DNA of 64,000 nt from an uncultured Clostridia bacterium (GCA_944388935.1 CALXKK010000003.1:41216-105215); one strand, 5' to 3'. Shown: positions 15,296-24,675, counted from the stretch's first letter. The notes: generated by a model from the letters alone, not told the origin. Numbers and translations are program-made.

Positions 15296-15514
15296 GTTGC
15301 AAAAATGATTGTAATTAGAAAAAGTAATTAAAAAAATACGAAACCCTTAAATTAGAATTTTTCCAAAATTTTGATAAGGGAATGTATAAAAAAATAAAAA
15401 GAGATAATAATAAAGAAAAGTGGATTCACCACAACAGCCAGATTGAAAAGGATTTGGAAACAAATTAAAAAACAATTTGGTAAATACTTAAGTTAACTAA
15501 AAAGGAGTGATAAT
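15296..15514. other. Intergenic stretch before CotF-like pair
   Basis: No convincing gene. A 28-codon reading frame from 15382 (MYKKIKRDNN...) has its AGGG only two bases from the ATG, so I do not call it. CCCTTA and TAAGGG at the ends of about 15344-15380 could pair weakly. Promoter elements for the downstream coat genes are probably here but not recognisable; sporulation sigma-factor use is possible. Confidence 0.3.
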
Positions 15515-15703
15515 ATGCCAAATTTAAGTCAAGTAGAATTACAAAATTTAAGACATCTTATAGGTGCACACGAAACATCATATCAAAAATTAAATGCATA
15601 TTCTTCTGAAGCAGTAGACCCACAAATTAAGCAAATATTTGCAAAATCTGCTCAAGATGCGTTAAACACAAAACAAAAATTAATGAGTTTTTTAAATAAT
15701 TAG
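15515..15703 (+). CDS. Small CotF-like spore coat-associated protein
   Basis: A 62-residue, cysteine-free, mostly helical protein (LSQVELQNLRHLIGAHETSYQKL...). The pattern of small helices with a conserved HE is like short spore-coat proteins found next to CotF-domain genes in Clostridia. AAAGGAGTGATAAT precedes the ATG. It lies 8 bases upstream of the second CotF-like gene, so the two are surely co-transcribed. A ferritin-like or coat structural role is inferred from the family only. Confidence 0.6.
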   Translation: MPNLSQVELQNLRHLIGAHETSYQKLNAYSSEAVDPQIKQIFAKSAQDALNTKQKLMSFLNN

Positions 15704-15711
15704 GAGGTACT

Positions 15712-15954
15712 ATGAACGAGAAAATTATGGTAAATGATATTTTGTCTGGAGTAAAATCTAGCTTAACAACATATCAAACAGCAATAGCAGAAACAGAAAA
15801 TATGGAGTTAAGACAAACACTTCAACAAATAAGAAATAATGATGAAAGTTTTCAATATGAATTATTTAAAGTTGCAGAAGCTAAAGGATACTATAAACCA
15901 GCGGCACAAGCAACTGTAACAGAAGTTGATGAAGTTAAACAAAGTCTACAATAA
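15712..15954 (+). CDS. CotF-domain spore coat protein
   Basis: An 80-residue protein with the CotF-type helical pattern: NEKIMVNDILSGVKSSLTTYQTAIAETEN, LRQTLQQIRNNDE, and the characteristic KGYYKPA near residue 60. CotF-family proteins are spore coat components in Bacillus and Clostridia, and their presence suggests a sporulating ancestry. AGGAGGTACT precedes the ATG. It is the second gene of a two-gene unit ending at the terminator at 15972. Confidence 0.75.
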   Translation: MNEKIMVNDILSGVKSSLTTYQTAIAETENMELRQTLQQIRNNDESFQYELFKVAEAKGYYKPAAQATVTEVDEVKQSLQ

Positions 15955-15971
15955 TATATTATAGTAAACTA

Positions 15972-16010
15972 AAGCCACTATCATTTTTGCGATGGTGGCT
16001 AAAATTTTTG
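15972..16010 (+). terminator. Intrinsic terminator of CotF-like operon
   Basis: Arms AGCCACTATC and GATGGTGGCT around ATTTTTGC, followed by AAAATTTTT. Confidence 0.75.
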
Positions 16011-16352
16011 AGAAAAATAATTATTATATTGTTTTAGAACAATAAGTCTGAAATGCCTATTTCCGTGCGATTTAAAAGAAAATTATCGTACTAAAATATT
16101 GCAAAAAAATATTACAGAAATATTAAGTTATATAGATAAACGAAGAAAAAAAGAAGATAAAGGACTTTTTACGAGAAAAATTCCAAATAATAATCGATTT
16201 TAAAATTTGAAGAAAAAAATCTTTTATTATAAGATATAGTCATCATAGAAAATGGGTTTTATTAGATTATTTTATTAGAAGAAACTTTAAGATAAAATAA
16301 TCATCGCAAAGGAAAAGGAGTGTTTAAAATTATTAAAGCAAGAAGAGTATTA
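16011..16352. other. Intergenic stretch before M23 peptidase
   Basis: A frame without a start codon stays open to a TAA near 16203 (ends RKIPNNNRF), but no family is recognisable and I do not call a gene. AAGGAG at 16315-16320 is a good ribosome site but has no ATG at suitable distance; AGAAGAG at 16341-16347 serves the ATG at 16353. Confidence 0.3.
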
Positions 16353-17345
16353 ATGAATTTTAGAACTTTAATAAAATTATTAGCAATATTAGCAGTAGCG
16401 GGTGCAATAATTTGGGCACTAATAGTTTTTGTATACAAACCAATATATAGTGTTACATTAAATGGCCAATTTTTAGGTTATTGTGAAGACAAAACAGAGA
16501 TGCAAAATAGGATTAACGAATATATGGATAATGGTTCTGGTGAAAATGTAGCCTTCGTAGAGATTAACGATTTACCAGAATATAAAATGTGTCTCTTAAA
16601 AAAGGGAATAACAACAAATGATGATGATATATTTAATAAAGTTATAGCACAAGGTAAAAATTATTATACATATTATGCTTTAGCAGTAAACGGGGAAGAC
16701 AAGCTATATGTTAAAGACCTAGAAGATGCAGAAAGCGTATTGCAAGAATTAAAATATAAAGATAGTGCAAATAAAGATAATATAACAATAGAGGAAAAAT
16801 ATAATACAGAGCTTGCAACATTAGTAGCAAAAGAAGATGCGGTTAATCAATTATACGAAGAAAAACAAGAAGTAGACGATACAATAATGCTAGCTTCTGT
16901 AACAAACAGAAGTGTAAATACTAGAATTAGCACATCAACAAAGGTTTCTAAAGGAAAAGCAAACTTAGGAATTACATTAGTAGAGCCAGTAAGCGGAATT
17001 ATTACAGCGAAATATGGTGAAGTAAGTGGAGTTCGTTCTAGCGCACATACAGGACTAGATATAGCAGCACCAAATGGAACACCAATTAAAGCAGCAGCAT
17101 CTGGAACTGTAGTATTTGCAGGAAGAAAAGGAACCTATGGTTTGATGGTAGCAATATCACATGGAAATGGTGTGCAAACATATTATGCACATTGTAGCAA
17201 ATTATTAGTTTCTGTTGGACAAACAGTTTCACAGGGAGATACAATTGCAAAAGTTGGAAGTACAGGCAATTCGACAGGTAACCATTTACATTTAGAAGTA
17301 AGGGTAAATGGACAAAGTTATAATCCACAAAAATATTTATATTAA
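16353..17345 (+). CDS. Membrane-anchored M23 (LytM) peptidoglycan endopeptidase
   Basis: About 330 residues. An N-terminal membrane segment (LLAILAVAGAIIWALIVFVYK) is followed by a variable extracellular region of about 180 residues, then a C-terminal peptidase M23 domain. The zinc ligands are visible in HTGLDIAAPNGTP (HxxxD) and GNHLHLEVRVNG (HxH), with YAHCSKL between. The family cuts peptide cross-links of peptidoglycan; here both metal motifs are intact, so activity is expected. I place the start at 16353, after AGAAGAG. A GTG at 16320 overlaps the upstream AAGGAG and is a poor start. It converges on mecA, with back-to-back terminators between. Confidence 0.88.
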   Translation: MNFRTLIKLLAILAVAGAIIWALIVFVYKPIYSVTLNGQFLGYCEDKTEMQNRINEYMDNGSGENVAFVEINDLPEYKMCLLKKGITTNDDDIFNKVIAQGKNYYTYYALAVNGEDKLYVKDLEDAESVLQELKYKDSANKDNITIEEKYNTELATLVAKEDAVNQLYEEKQEVDDTIMLASVTNRSVNTRISTSTKVSKGKANLGITLVEPVSGIITAKYGEVSGVRSSAHTGLDIAAPNGTPIKAAASGTVVFAGRKGTYGLMVAISHGNGVQTYYAHCSKLLVSVGQTVSQGDTIAKVGSTGNSTGNHLHLEVRVNGQSYNPQKYLY

Positions 17346-17368
17346 AATTAAAGATAAAAATAAAAATA

Positions 17369-17413
17369 AAAAGCCACCTTAGGAGTTTTTAATTCCAAAG
17401 GTGGTTCTATTTT
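17369..17413 (+). terminator. Intrinsic terminator of M23 peptidase gene
   Basis: AAGCCACCTT and AAAGGTGG pair across a 16-base loop, followed by TTCTATTTT. Confidence 0.65.
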
Positions 17414-17471
17414 AAAAAAATAAAATCGGGATTTTAGGAACGTTTCCAAATCTCAATTTGTTTTAGGAACA

Positions 17472-17507
17472 GAAAAAAGGACCGATCCCAAATTCCGGGA
17501 ACAGTCC
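17472..17507 (-). terminator. Terminator of mecA (minus strand)
   Basis: On the minus strand GGACTGTTCCC pairs with GGGATCGGTCC and is followed by TTTTTT, 7 bases past the mecA stop. The stem resembles the dispersed GGACCG-type repeat. Confidence 0.7.
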
Positions 17508-17513
17508 AAAACC

Positions 17514-18143
17514 CTATTTTAAGCTCTTAGATAAAGTTTTATAAAAATTATTCTTTACAATTATTTTTCCATACTCTGCTAGTTTATTTTTAAATAAATT
17601 AGAATTATTTACACTTTTTCCAAATTCCGTTAAAGTACATAGAAAAACTTTTATTCCAGAAAAATCTTTATTAATGTTTTCCATAACCAAATAATAATTA
17701 TTTTTATATGTATATAATGAAAAATCTTTAGTGAAAGTAATCATTCCAGTAATATTAAGATTTTTTAATAATAATACAAAATCGCTAACATCATCGAAAG
17801 ATTCGAACTCATAAATAATTGTATCATTGCTTAATTTATGAGACTTCCTTTTTGCTCGTATTGTTCTCTTTTTATTGTTGGAAGTTAAATCTATATCTGG
17901 TAGAGATCTTGTTACAGTAATTATAAAATCTCCATCAATTGTAGCTAAAGCCTCAATCATTAATTTGTAGTCTTTAGTTATAAAACCAATTTGTTCTTCT
18001 GCTTCATTTAATATTTCCATAAAAATTTTTTGTGAGTCAGAAGAGTTTGACATGAAAGATTGGTAGTCTATATCATTATCTTCTAAATCTTGAAGGTTAA
18101 GAATGATTCGAATTTTGTCATTACTTAGTTTCTCAAATCTCAT
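17514..18143 (-). CDS. mecA: Adaptor protein MecA
   Basis: A 209-residue protein with the MecA layout. The N-terminal domain (MRFEKLSNDKIRIILNLQDLEDNDID), which recruits substrates, is followed by an acidic, poorly conserved linker, and the C-terminal half (IYEFESFDDVSDFVLLLKNL, then LYTYKNNYYLVM) binds ClpC in known MecA. It targets proteins such as competence regulators to ClpCP in Bacillus; partners here are unknown. I place the start at the ATG encoding MRFEK because GGAGGG lies 8 bases before it. A further upstream ATG sits on top of that ribosome site. It is transcribed against its neighbours as a single gene. Confidence 0.9.
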   Translation of the reverse strand: MRFEKLSNDKIRIILNLQDLEDNDIDYQSFMSNSSDSQKIFMEILNEAEEQIGFITKDYKLMIEALATIDGDFIITVTRSLPDIDLTSNNKKRTIRAKRKSHKLSNDTIIYEFESFDDVSDFVLLLKNLNITGMITFTKDFSLYTYKNNYYLVMENINKDFSGIKVFLCTLTEFGKSVNNSNLFKNKLAEYGKIIVKNNFYKTLSKSLK

Positions 18144-18338
18144 TACAATATCCCTCCCCAAAATATATATTAATTATACTATACAAACAGCATGATTTAA
18201 ATGAGTAATATTTGGTAATATAGTATATTCTGCAACATCAAAATAGTTACATTTACTATAGCATAAAAGAAAACAAAATAAAAGAAAAAAATGGAAAAAA
18301 ATAAAGAATTTTTATTTTGTAAAAATTGCCAATATGAC

Positions 18339-18367
18339 TTGAAAAAATCGTGTAATATATATATAAT
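18339..18367 (+). promoter_or_regulatory. Sigma-A-type promoter
   Basis: TTGAAA (18339-18344), 17-bp spacer, TATAAT (18362-18367), 50 bases before the DUF4321 start. It probably serves the whole radC-mre-minC run. Confidence 0.65.
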
Positions 18368-18416
18368 ATTATGGAATTTAATTGTTAATTTCCGTAAGGA
18401 AAAAGGAGGAGCACTA

Positions 18417-18674
18417 ATGGCAACAAAAGATAAAAATATATGGATTCTAATAATATTTATTTTAGCAGGACTAGTAATTGGTGGATTGTTAGGACAACTT
18501 GCTTCAGGAGTTGACTTTTTATGGTGGCTAGGTTATGGCAGCAGTTTTGGACTAGCTGAGCCATTAGTTCTAGATTTAAGTATCATAAAATTAACTTTTG
18601 GATTAGTAATAAATGTTAATATAGCAAGCATAATAGGAATATTATTAGCTATACTTATATATAGAAAAATGTAA
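18417..18674 (+). CDS. DUF4321 small membrane protein
   Basis: 85 residues with two membrane segments (IWILIIFILAGLVIGGLLG and the C-terminal ASIIGILLAILIYRKM). Between them, LDLSIIKLTFGLVINVNIAS matches the DUF4321 signature seen next to cell-shape genes in Clostridia. The function is unknown. AAAAAGGAGGAGCACTA gives a strong ribosome site directly before this ATG, so the longer frame beginning at 18291 is rejected. The gene lies 27 bases ahead of radC and likely heads the shape-gene operon. Confidence 0.82.
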   Translation: MATKDKNIWILIIFILAGLVIGGLLGQLASGVDFLWWLGYGSSFGLAEPLVLDLSIIKLTFGLVINVNIASIIGILLAILIYRKM

Positions 18675-18701
18675 TTTAATTGGGGGCAGAAAGGAAAATC
18701 T

Positions 18702-19403
18702 ATGATAATGAAAAAGCTCCCAACTTATGAAAGACCATATGAAAAATTAGAAATATATGGCGAAGAAAATTTATCAAATTCTGAATTGCTAGCAATTATT
18801 ATTAAAAATGGGACAAAAGATGAGTCTGCGTTAGCATTAGCACAGAAGGTCTTAAATTTGGGTAATAATTGTAGCAAGAATGATATTACCTTTTTAAAAG
18901 AACTTACAATTCAAGAACTAACACAAGTTAAAGGCATTGGAAGGGTAAAGGCAATACAAATAAAAGCAGTATGTGAACTTGCAAAAAGAATAGGAAAGCC
19001 AATTTATGTTAAAGAAATTATAATTAAAGGCTCACAAGATGTGGCGGATTTATTTATGAAAGAATTGGCTGGGACTAAAAGAGAAGTAGCAAAATTAATA
19101 ATTTTAAATAACAAAAATGTAATAATTAAAATTAAAAACATATCATTTGGTGGACAAAATTTTGTAATGATAGACCCAAAGGATATATTTACAGAAGTAA
19201 TAAAAATGCAAGCACAAAGAATAATACTTATACATAATCATCCAAGCGGTGATCCTACTCCGAGTAAAGAAGATATACTTCTTACAAATAGAATTAACGA
19301 AGCATCAAAGTTACTTGGAATTTCTTTTTTGGACCATGTAATAATAGGGAATAACAATTATGAGAGTGTTTTTTCAATAATGAGAAAGAAAGGATTGTTT
19401 TAA
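18702..19403 (+). CDS. radC: RadC-family protein (JAB1/MPN metalloprotease fold)
   Basis: 233 residues with the usual RadC plan: N-terminal YERPYEKLEIYGEENLSNSELLAIIIKNG, a helix-hairpin-helix (QVKGIGRVKAIQIKA) and a C-terminal JAMM metal site, IHNHPSGDPTPSKEDI. The historic DNA-repair role is disputed and the activity is unknown. Placement directly upstream of mreB is common in Firmicutes. AGAAAGG precedes the ATG pair at 18702/18708. Its stop codon ends one base before the mreB start, so translation is probably coupled. Confidence 0.93.
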   Translation: MIMKKLPTYERPYEKLEIYGEENLSNSELLAIIIKNGTKDESALALAQKVLNLGNNCSKNDITFLKELTIQELTQVKGIGRVKAIQIKAVCELAKRIGKPIYVKEIIIKGSQDVADLFMKELAGTKREVAKLIILNNKNVIIKIKNISFGGQNFVMIDPKDIFTEVIKMQAQRIILIHNHPSGDPTPSKEDILLTNRINEASKLLGISFLDHVIIGNNNYESVFSIMRKKGLF

Positions 19404-19404
19404 T

Positions 19405-20439
19405 ATGTTTAAATTTTTAGGACTTAATTCAAAAGATATAGGAATAGACTTAGGTACAGCAAATTTATTAGTTACATTAAAAGGGAAAGGAATTGTACTT
19501 AACGAACCATCAGTTGTAGCTATAGACAGAAACACTGGAGAGATCTTAGCTACGGGTTATGAGGCAAAAGAAATGTTAGGAAGAACACCCGAAACAATAA
19601 AAGCAGTAAGACCTTTAAGAGATGGAGTAATTGCAGATTTCACAGCTACAGAATTAATGCTAAAAAATATAATTAAAAAAGTTTGTAGACAAAATAATGT
19701 AGGAAAACCAAGAGTATTAGTTGGAGTTCCTTCTGGAATAACAGAAGTAGAGGAAAGAGCTGTAGAAGAAGCAGTTATGCAATCTGGCGCAAAGGAAGTT
19801 TATTTAATAGAAGAACCAATGGCAGCAGCTATTGGAGCAAACTTGGATGTTTCAGAACCTAGCGGAAACATAATTGTAGATATTGGTGGAGGAACAACAG
19901 AAGTTGCAGTAGTTTCTTTAGGTGGAATTGTTATAAGTCATTCATTAAGAATAGCTGGAGATGAATTAGACGAAGACATAATAAACTATGTAAAAAGAGA
20001 ATTTAATTTAGCAATTGGAGATACAACAGCAGAAGACATAAAGAAACAAATTGGATGTGCACTTCCTCTAATGACAGAGATGACAATGGATGTTACAGGA
20101 AGAGACTTAAATACAGGACTTCCAAGAAATATAGTTGTAACTTCTAGCAATATTCAAGAAGCAATAGAAGGTTCTATTAATGAAATTGTAGAAACAGTAA
20201 AAGCAACATTGGAAAAAACACCACCAGAACTTGCATCAGACATTATGGAAAAAGGAATTGTACTTGCAGGTGGTGGAGCATTAATAAAGAATCTAGATAA
20301 ATTAATAAGCGAAAGAACAGGAATGCCAGTATATGTGGCAGAAGATCCATTGGATTGCGTAGTTAAAGGAACAGGAAAAACATTAGAAAATATAGAAAAA
20401 TTAAGATCAGTTTTAATTAATGCAAGAAAAAGAGTATAA
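19405..20439 (+). CDS. mreB: Rod shape-determining actin homologue MreB
   Basis: 344 residues, full length for MreB. ATP-binding phosphate loops are visible: IGIDLGTANLLV near the N-terminus, VVDIGGGTTEVAVV in mid-protein (here NIIVDIGGG), and VLAGGGALIKNLDKL near the C-terminus. MreB filaments under the membrane guide the elongation peptidoglycan machinery. It is followed by mreC, mreD and a class B PBP, the standard order. The ribosome site AAAGGA lies inside the end of radC. Confidence 0.97.
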   Translation: MFKFLGLNSKDIGIDLGTANLLVTLKGKGIVLNEPSVVAIDRNTGEILATGYEAKEMLGRTPETIKAVRPLRDGVIADFTATELMLKNIIKKVCRQNNVGKPRVLVGVPSGITEVEERAVEEAVMQSGAKEVYLIEEPMAAAIGANLDVSEPSGNIIVDIGGGTTEVAVVSLGGIVISHSLRIAGDELDEDIINYVKREFNLAIGDTTAEDIKKQIGCALPLMTEMTMDVTGRDLNTGLPRNIVVTSSNIQEAIEGSINEIVETVKATLEKTPPELASDIMEKGIVLAGGGALIKNLDKLISERTGMPVYVAEDPLDCVVKGTGKTLENIEKLRSVLINARKRV

Positions 20440-20498
20440 ATTTTTTAATAAAACAAAAGATTTTCCAAAAGATTAAATACGAAGAAAGGAAGTAAGAA

Positions 20499-21317
20499 AT
20501 GTATAAAAAGAAAAAAAGCGGAGTTGTCGGAATAGTTGTTACCGTAATAGTTTTAATATTGTTAGTAATACTTTCAAATATAAAGATAGAAAATTTAACA
20601 TTTGTAGAAAATGTTTTTAGCACAATAGTTATGCCATTTCAAAATGGTTTTACAATGCTAAAAAATAAAATTTCTGGAAACAATACATTTTTTACTGATT
20701 TAGATAACTTAAAAAGTGAAAATGAAGAACTAAAACAAAAAAATAGTGAACTAGAGCAATCTTTAAGAGAGTTGGAAATAATTAAAGCAGAAAATACTAC
20801 TTTAAAAGAGCAAATGAACCTTAAAGAAAAATATGGAGAATATAATACTGTATCAGGATATGTAATAAATAGAGATATTAGTAATTATACAGGAATGGTA
20901 GTTATAAATGTTGGCTCTGATGATGGTGTACAACCTAATATGACAGTAATTGCAGATAAAGGTTTAGTTGGAAATGTAGTATCTGTAACATCAAATACTG
21001 CAAAAGTACAAACAATTGTAGACCCAGCAAGTTCTGTAAGCTGTATTATTAGTACATCTAAAGATGCGTTTATAACTAAAGGAAGTATAAATAATAGCGG
21101 AAGAGAGATAAGAGCAACATATATACCAACAGATGCGGTATTAGTTCAGGATACAAGTGTAGAAACATCAGGATTAGGAGGAATATATCCTAAAGGAATA
21201 CATGTTGGAACAATTAAAGAAGTTGTTAATACTAAGAATCCAACAGATAAATATGCAACAATAGAAACAGCAGTAGATTTTTCTAAGTTAGACACAGTAC
21301 TTGTTATATTGAATTAA
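20499..21317 (+). CDS. mreC: Rod shape-determining protein MreC
   Basis: 272 residues. It has a basic N-terminus, one membrane segment (GVVGIVVTVIVLILLVILS), a coiled coil at about 65-115 (DNLKSENEELKQKNSELEQ) and the extracytoplasmic beta-rich MreC domain (YVINRDISNYTGMVVINVGSDDGV, then TSGLGGIYPKGIHVG). MreC scaffolds PBPs with MreD in the elongasome. AAAGGAAGTAAGAA precedes the ATG. Confidence 0.95.
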   Translation: MYKKKKSGVVGIVVTVIVLILLVILSNIKIENLTFVENVFSTIVMPFQNGFTMLKNKISGNNTFFTDLDNLKSENEELKQKNSELEQSLRELEIIKAENTTLKEQMNLKEKYGEYNTVSGYVINRDISNYTGMVVINVGSDDGVQPNMTVIADKGLVGNVVSVTSNTAKVQTIVDPASSVSCIISTSKDAFITKGSINNSGREIRATYIPTDAVLVQDTSVETSGLGGIYPKGIHVGTIKEVVNTKNPTDKYATIETAVDFSKLDTVLVILN

Positions 21318-21334
21318 AGAAAGGAGAGCACAAT

Positions 21335-21868
21335 ATGAAAAAAACGTTATCAATAATATTAATTTTTGTGACTTTCCTTATAATCTATTTCTTACAAAGT
21401 AATTTATTTAATTGGTTTAATATTGCAGGAGTAATGCCAAACCTATTTGTTATTCTGATTATGGTAGTCGGATTGTTTGCAGGTAAATATGTGGGTGTTT
21501 CTACAGGTATAATTGTGGGATTACTTTTGGATATATTTGTTAGCAAAAAAATAGGTGTAACAGCAATAACTTTAGGAATTGTAGGATTTATAGCAGCTTT
21601 ATTGGATAAAAACTTCTCTAAAGATAGTAGAATAACAATTATTTTAATGGTAACTATTTTAACGGTTCTTTACGAAATATTAAATTATGCAATTAATGCA
21701 ATAATATTTTCTTATTCGTTAGAATTAGTAGACTTCTTTATAAAGCTAGCAATAGAAACAGTATTTAATATATTAATTACTATAATTTTGTATCCACTAA
21801 TCCAAAAGGGTGGATATGCTTTAGAAGAAAATTTTAAAGAAACAAAAATACTAACTAGATACTTTTAA
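21335..21868 (+). CDS. mreD: Rod shape-determining protein MreD
   Basis: 177 residues, almost entirely hydrophobic, with about five membrane segments and the MreD-type GVMPNLFVILIMVVGLFAGKYVG stretch in which a conserved Pro-Asn follows the first loop. It is a partner of MreC in the elongasome membrane complex. GGAGAGCACAAT precedes the ATG, 17 bases after mreC. Confidence 0.92.
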   Translation: MKKTLSIILIFVTFLIIYFLQSNLFNWFNIAGVMPNLFVILIMVVGLFAGKYVGVSTGIIVGLLLDIFVSKKIGVTAITLGIVGFIAALLDKNFSKDSRITIILMVTILTVLYEILNYAINAIIFSYSLELVDFFIKLAIETVFNILITIILYPLIQKGGYALEENFKETKILTRYF

Positions 21869-21894
21869 TAAAATGTAGGATTGGAAGTGATTAA

Positions 21895-23979
21895 TTGAGC
21901 AAGAAACCAAATGTAAAACTTAGATTTAATTTTATAACGACCATTATATATATATTAGGAATTATTTTATTGTTACAACTTTTCAATCTACAAATTGTTC
22001 ATGGTAGTGAATATAGGGAACAATCAAATACAAGGCTAACCCGTGAAAGTACTATAAAAGCGGATAGAGGTTCAATATTGGACAAGTCTGGAAATACTAT
22101 TGTAGGTAATACAATGGGATTTAGTGTGGATTTATATAAGACAAAAATAGATGATAAAACCTTAAACCAAACAATTTTAAATGTTATAAATACATTGGAA
22201 CAAAATGGAGATTCATATGTTGATAATTTTATAATAAATATAAATCCTTATTCTTTTAATGTCTCAGATGATAAAGTAGCACAATTCAAGAAAGATAACA
22301 AAATAGATGAAAATGCAACAGCCGAAGAATGTTTTAATAAAATGAAAGATAAATATGAGATAGATAATACGGATGTTACTGAGGCGAGAAAAATAATGGC
22401 CATTAGATACGAGATTCAAATAGAGGGATATAGTAGCACAAGACCATTACAAATATCAAATAATATTAAAAGAGAGACAGCATTAATATTTAACGAGAAA
22501 TCCGCAGAATTTCCAGGAATAAATGTTGTTGTTGAGCCGGTAAGAAATTACGAACAAGGAACAACAGCTTCACACATAGTAGGATATACTGGAAAGATAA
22601 CATCTAAAGAGCTAGAAACTAGAAAAGATACTTATGACCAAGACGATATAATAGGAAAAAATGGTATAGAGTCTGCTTTGGAAGAATATTTAAAAGGTAC
22701 AGATGGTGTTAAACAACTAGACATGAGTGTTGATGGAAATGTTCAGGAGGAATATGTAACACAAGAAGCTGTAAAAGGTGATGATGTTGTTTTAACAATA
22801 GATTTAAATCTACAAAAGGTTACGGAACAAGCGTTAGCAGATACAATAAATAAAATAAATAGTGGTGGATATTCACAACGATATGCTACAAATTCTGGAG
22901 CAGCAGTAGTTATGGAAGTTAAAACAGGAAAAATATTAGCAATGGCAAGTTATCCAACATATAATCCACAAGATTTTGTTGGTACAATATCAACAGATAA
23001 ATGGAATGAGTACAATAACAATCCAGATTTACCATTAATGAATAAAACAATACAATCAGCGTATGCACCTGGTTCAATATTTAAAATGGTAACTGCGATA
23101 GCAGGTCTAGAATCTGGAGTTGTAAATACAACAGAGAAAATTCGTGATACAGGAACATTTTATAAATACAACAGCAGTTGGAATTGTTGGCTAAAAGGTG
23201 GACATGGCTGGCTTAATATAACCGGTGCTATAGAGAAATCTTGTAACTTCTTCTTCTACACAATTGGAAGTAGAATGGATATAGACACACTCGCAAAATA
23301 CGCTAGATATTTTGGCTTGGGAGTTAAGACAGGAGTAGAATTGCCTGGCGAAGTATCCGGAACAGTAGCATCTAGAGAAGCAGCAGGAAAAAGAGGCTGG
23401 TATCCTGGAGATATGATGTCTGCTGTTATTGGACAAAGTTATAATGCATTCACACCATTACAAATGGCAAAATATATAAGTATGGTAGCAAATGGAGGAA
23501 ATAAAATTACTCCAACAATTGTAGAATCCGTTATTAATGCTGATGGAACAGAAGTACCAAAAGATGAAGTAGAAAAAACTATTAAAGAAAAATTAGGAAT
23601 AACAGATGATGCAGCAGAAGATTTAACAATTTCACAAACAAGTATTGATGTTGTTAAAGAAGGTATGCGTTCTGTTACATCTGATGAATCTGGTACAGCC
23701 TATAGCGTATTTAAGAATTTCCCAATAGAAGTTGGAGGAAAAACAGGTTCTGCTGAAACTGCACAGGGTGCAGGTAATGGTAAAACTAATGCATGGTTTG
23801 CAGGATTTGCACCATTTGATGATCCAGAAATTGCAGTAGTAGTATTTGTAGAAAATGGTGGACATGGTTGGTACACAGGAGAAACAGTTAGAAATATTAT
23901 GGAGCAATATTTTGGAATGAACACTACACAAGTTCAAGAAGATATGACACAAGCACCTTATGTAGAGACATATAGATAG
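21895..23979 (+). CDS. mrdA: Penicillin-binding protein 2 (class B, elongasome transpeptidase)
   Basis: 694 residues. A single N-terminal membrane segment (TTIIYILGIILLLQLFNLQIVHG) is followed by the pedestal domain (ADRGSILDKSGN) and a transpeptidase domain. The active serine lies in APGSIFKM (S394, K397), SYN in GQSYNAFTPLQ, and KTG in GGKTGSAET. It cross-links peptidoglycan during rod elongation. The start is TTG at 21895 after GGAAGTGA; no ATG fits. Position after mreBCD supports the PBP2/MrdA assignment over the spore-specific SpoVD. Confidence 0.92.
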   Translation: MSKKPNVKLRFNFITTIIYILGIILLLQLFNLQIVHGSEYREQSNTRLTRESTIKADRGSILDKSGNTIVGNTMGFSVDLYKTKIDDKTLNQTILNVINTLEQNGDSYVDNFIININPYSFNVSDDKVAQFKKDNKIDENATAEECFNKMKDKYEIDNTDVTEARKIMAIRYEIQIEGYSSTRPLQISNNIKRETALIFNEKSAEFPGINVVVEPVRNYEQGTTASHIVGYTGKITSKELETRKDTYDQDDIIGKNGIESALEEYLKGTDGVKQLDMSVDGNVQEEYVTQEAVKGDDVVLTIDLNLQKVTEQALADTINKINSGGYSQRYATNSGAAVVMEVKTGKILAMASYPTYNPQDFVGTISTDKWNEYNNNPDLPLMNKTIQSAYAPGSIFKMVTAIAGLESGVVNTTEKIRDTGTFYKYNSSWNCWLKGGHGWLNITGAIEKSCNFFFYTIGSRMDIDTLAKYARYFGLGVKTGVELPGEVSGTVASREAAGKRGWYPGDMMSAVIGQSYNAFTPLQMAKYISMVANGGNKITPTIVESVINADGTEVPKDEVEKTIKEKLGITDDAAEDLTISQTSIDVVKEGMRSVTSDESGTAYSVFKNFPIEVGGKTGSAETAQGAGNGKTNAWFAGFAPFDDPEIAVVVFVENGGHGWYTGETVRNIMEQYFGMNTTQVQEDMTQAPYVETYR

Positions 23980-23998
23980 TTTAGAAAGGAAGTTAAAC

Positions 23999-24619
23999 AT
24001 GGCACAGTATGTTACAGTAAATTTAAAAAAAGATGTAATAGTTATGAAACTAAGTGAAAAAGCAACTCAGGAAGATACAATAAAAAGCTTGAAAAAGAAG
24101 CTACCAGAATTAAAAAAGTTATATCAACAAGAAAAAACGCCAATATTTGTAACTGGAAGAATCTTAAAAAATAAAGAATTAAAGGAAATTCAAGACTTAA
24201 TTAAAAAGAGTATAAATGTTGAAGTTGAATTCGATACGCCCAAAGCCCTAGGGCTAAACGAGATAAGAAGGACTTACAACAAAGATGTAGGAATTTCTGA
24301 AGCCAAAATTCACAGAGGTTCTTTAAGATCTGGACAAAGGATAGAATATGAAGGAACTCTAATAATTCTAGGAGATGTAAATGACGGAGCAGAAGTAATA
24401 GCTGGCGACAACGTAGTTGTAGTTGGTAAATTAAGAGGGTTAGCACATGCTGGTGCCAAAGGAAATAAACAAGCAATAATTGCAGCATATAGAATAGATA
24501 CACATCAACTTAGAATTGCAAATATTATAAAAGAAATAGAAAAAGATGACGAAGCATATAATGTAGCATATACTTATGCATATGTTGATGAAAAAGGAAA
24601 AGAAATAATTATAGAATAA
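23999..24619 (+). CDS. minC: Septum site-determining protein MinC
   Basis: 206 residues. The N-terminal domain, thought to inhibit FtsZ assembly, is followed by the C-terminal beta-helix that binds MinD: IHRGSLRSGQRIEYEGTLII, LGDVNDGAEVIAGDNVVVVG, LRGLAHAGAKG. GAAAGGAAGTTAAAC precedes the ATG, 19 bases after the PBP2 gene. A terminator follows at once. minD, commonly next in Clostridia, is not in this window. Confidence 0.93.
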   Translation: MAQYVTVNLKKDVIVMKLSEKATQEDTIKSLKKKLPELKKLYQQEKTPIFVTGRILKNKELKEIQDLIKKSINVEVEFDTPKALGLNEIRRTYNKDVGISEAKIHRGSLRSGQRIEYEGTLIILGDVNDGAEVIAGDNVVVVGKLRGLAHAGAKGNKQAIIAAYRIDTHQLRIANIIKEIEKDDEAYNVAYTYAYVDEKGKEIIIE

Positions 24620-24624
24620 AACGA

Positions 24625-24664
24625 AAAAAAGAATGTACTAAATTTTTAAGTACATTCTTTTTGC
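24625..24664 (+). terminator. Intrinsic terminator of the mre-minC operon
   Basis: Arms AAAAAGAATGTACT and AGTACATTCTTTTT with an A/T-rich loop. Confidence 0.85.
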
Positions 24665-24675
24665 CTAATTGGGAA

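Noticed and set aside
15382..15468. 28-codon frame upstream of the CotF-like pair
   Set aside because: AGGG is only two bases from the ATG, and there is no recognisable family.
16320..16352. GTG start for the M23 peptidase
   Set aside because: The GTG shares bases with the AAGGAG itself; the ATG at 16353 has AGAAGAG at normal spacing.
18291..18416. N-terminal extension of the DUF4321 protein
   Set aside because: It runs over the promoter and the GGAGGAG ribosome site, and the family begins at the ATG at 18417.
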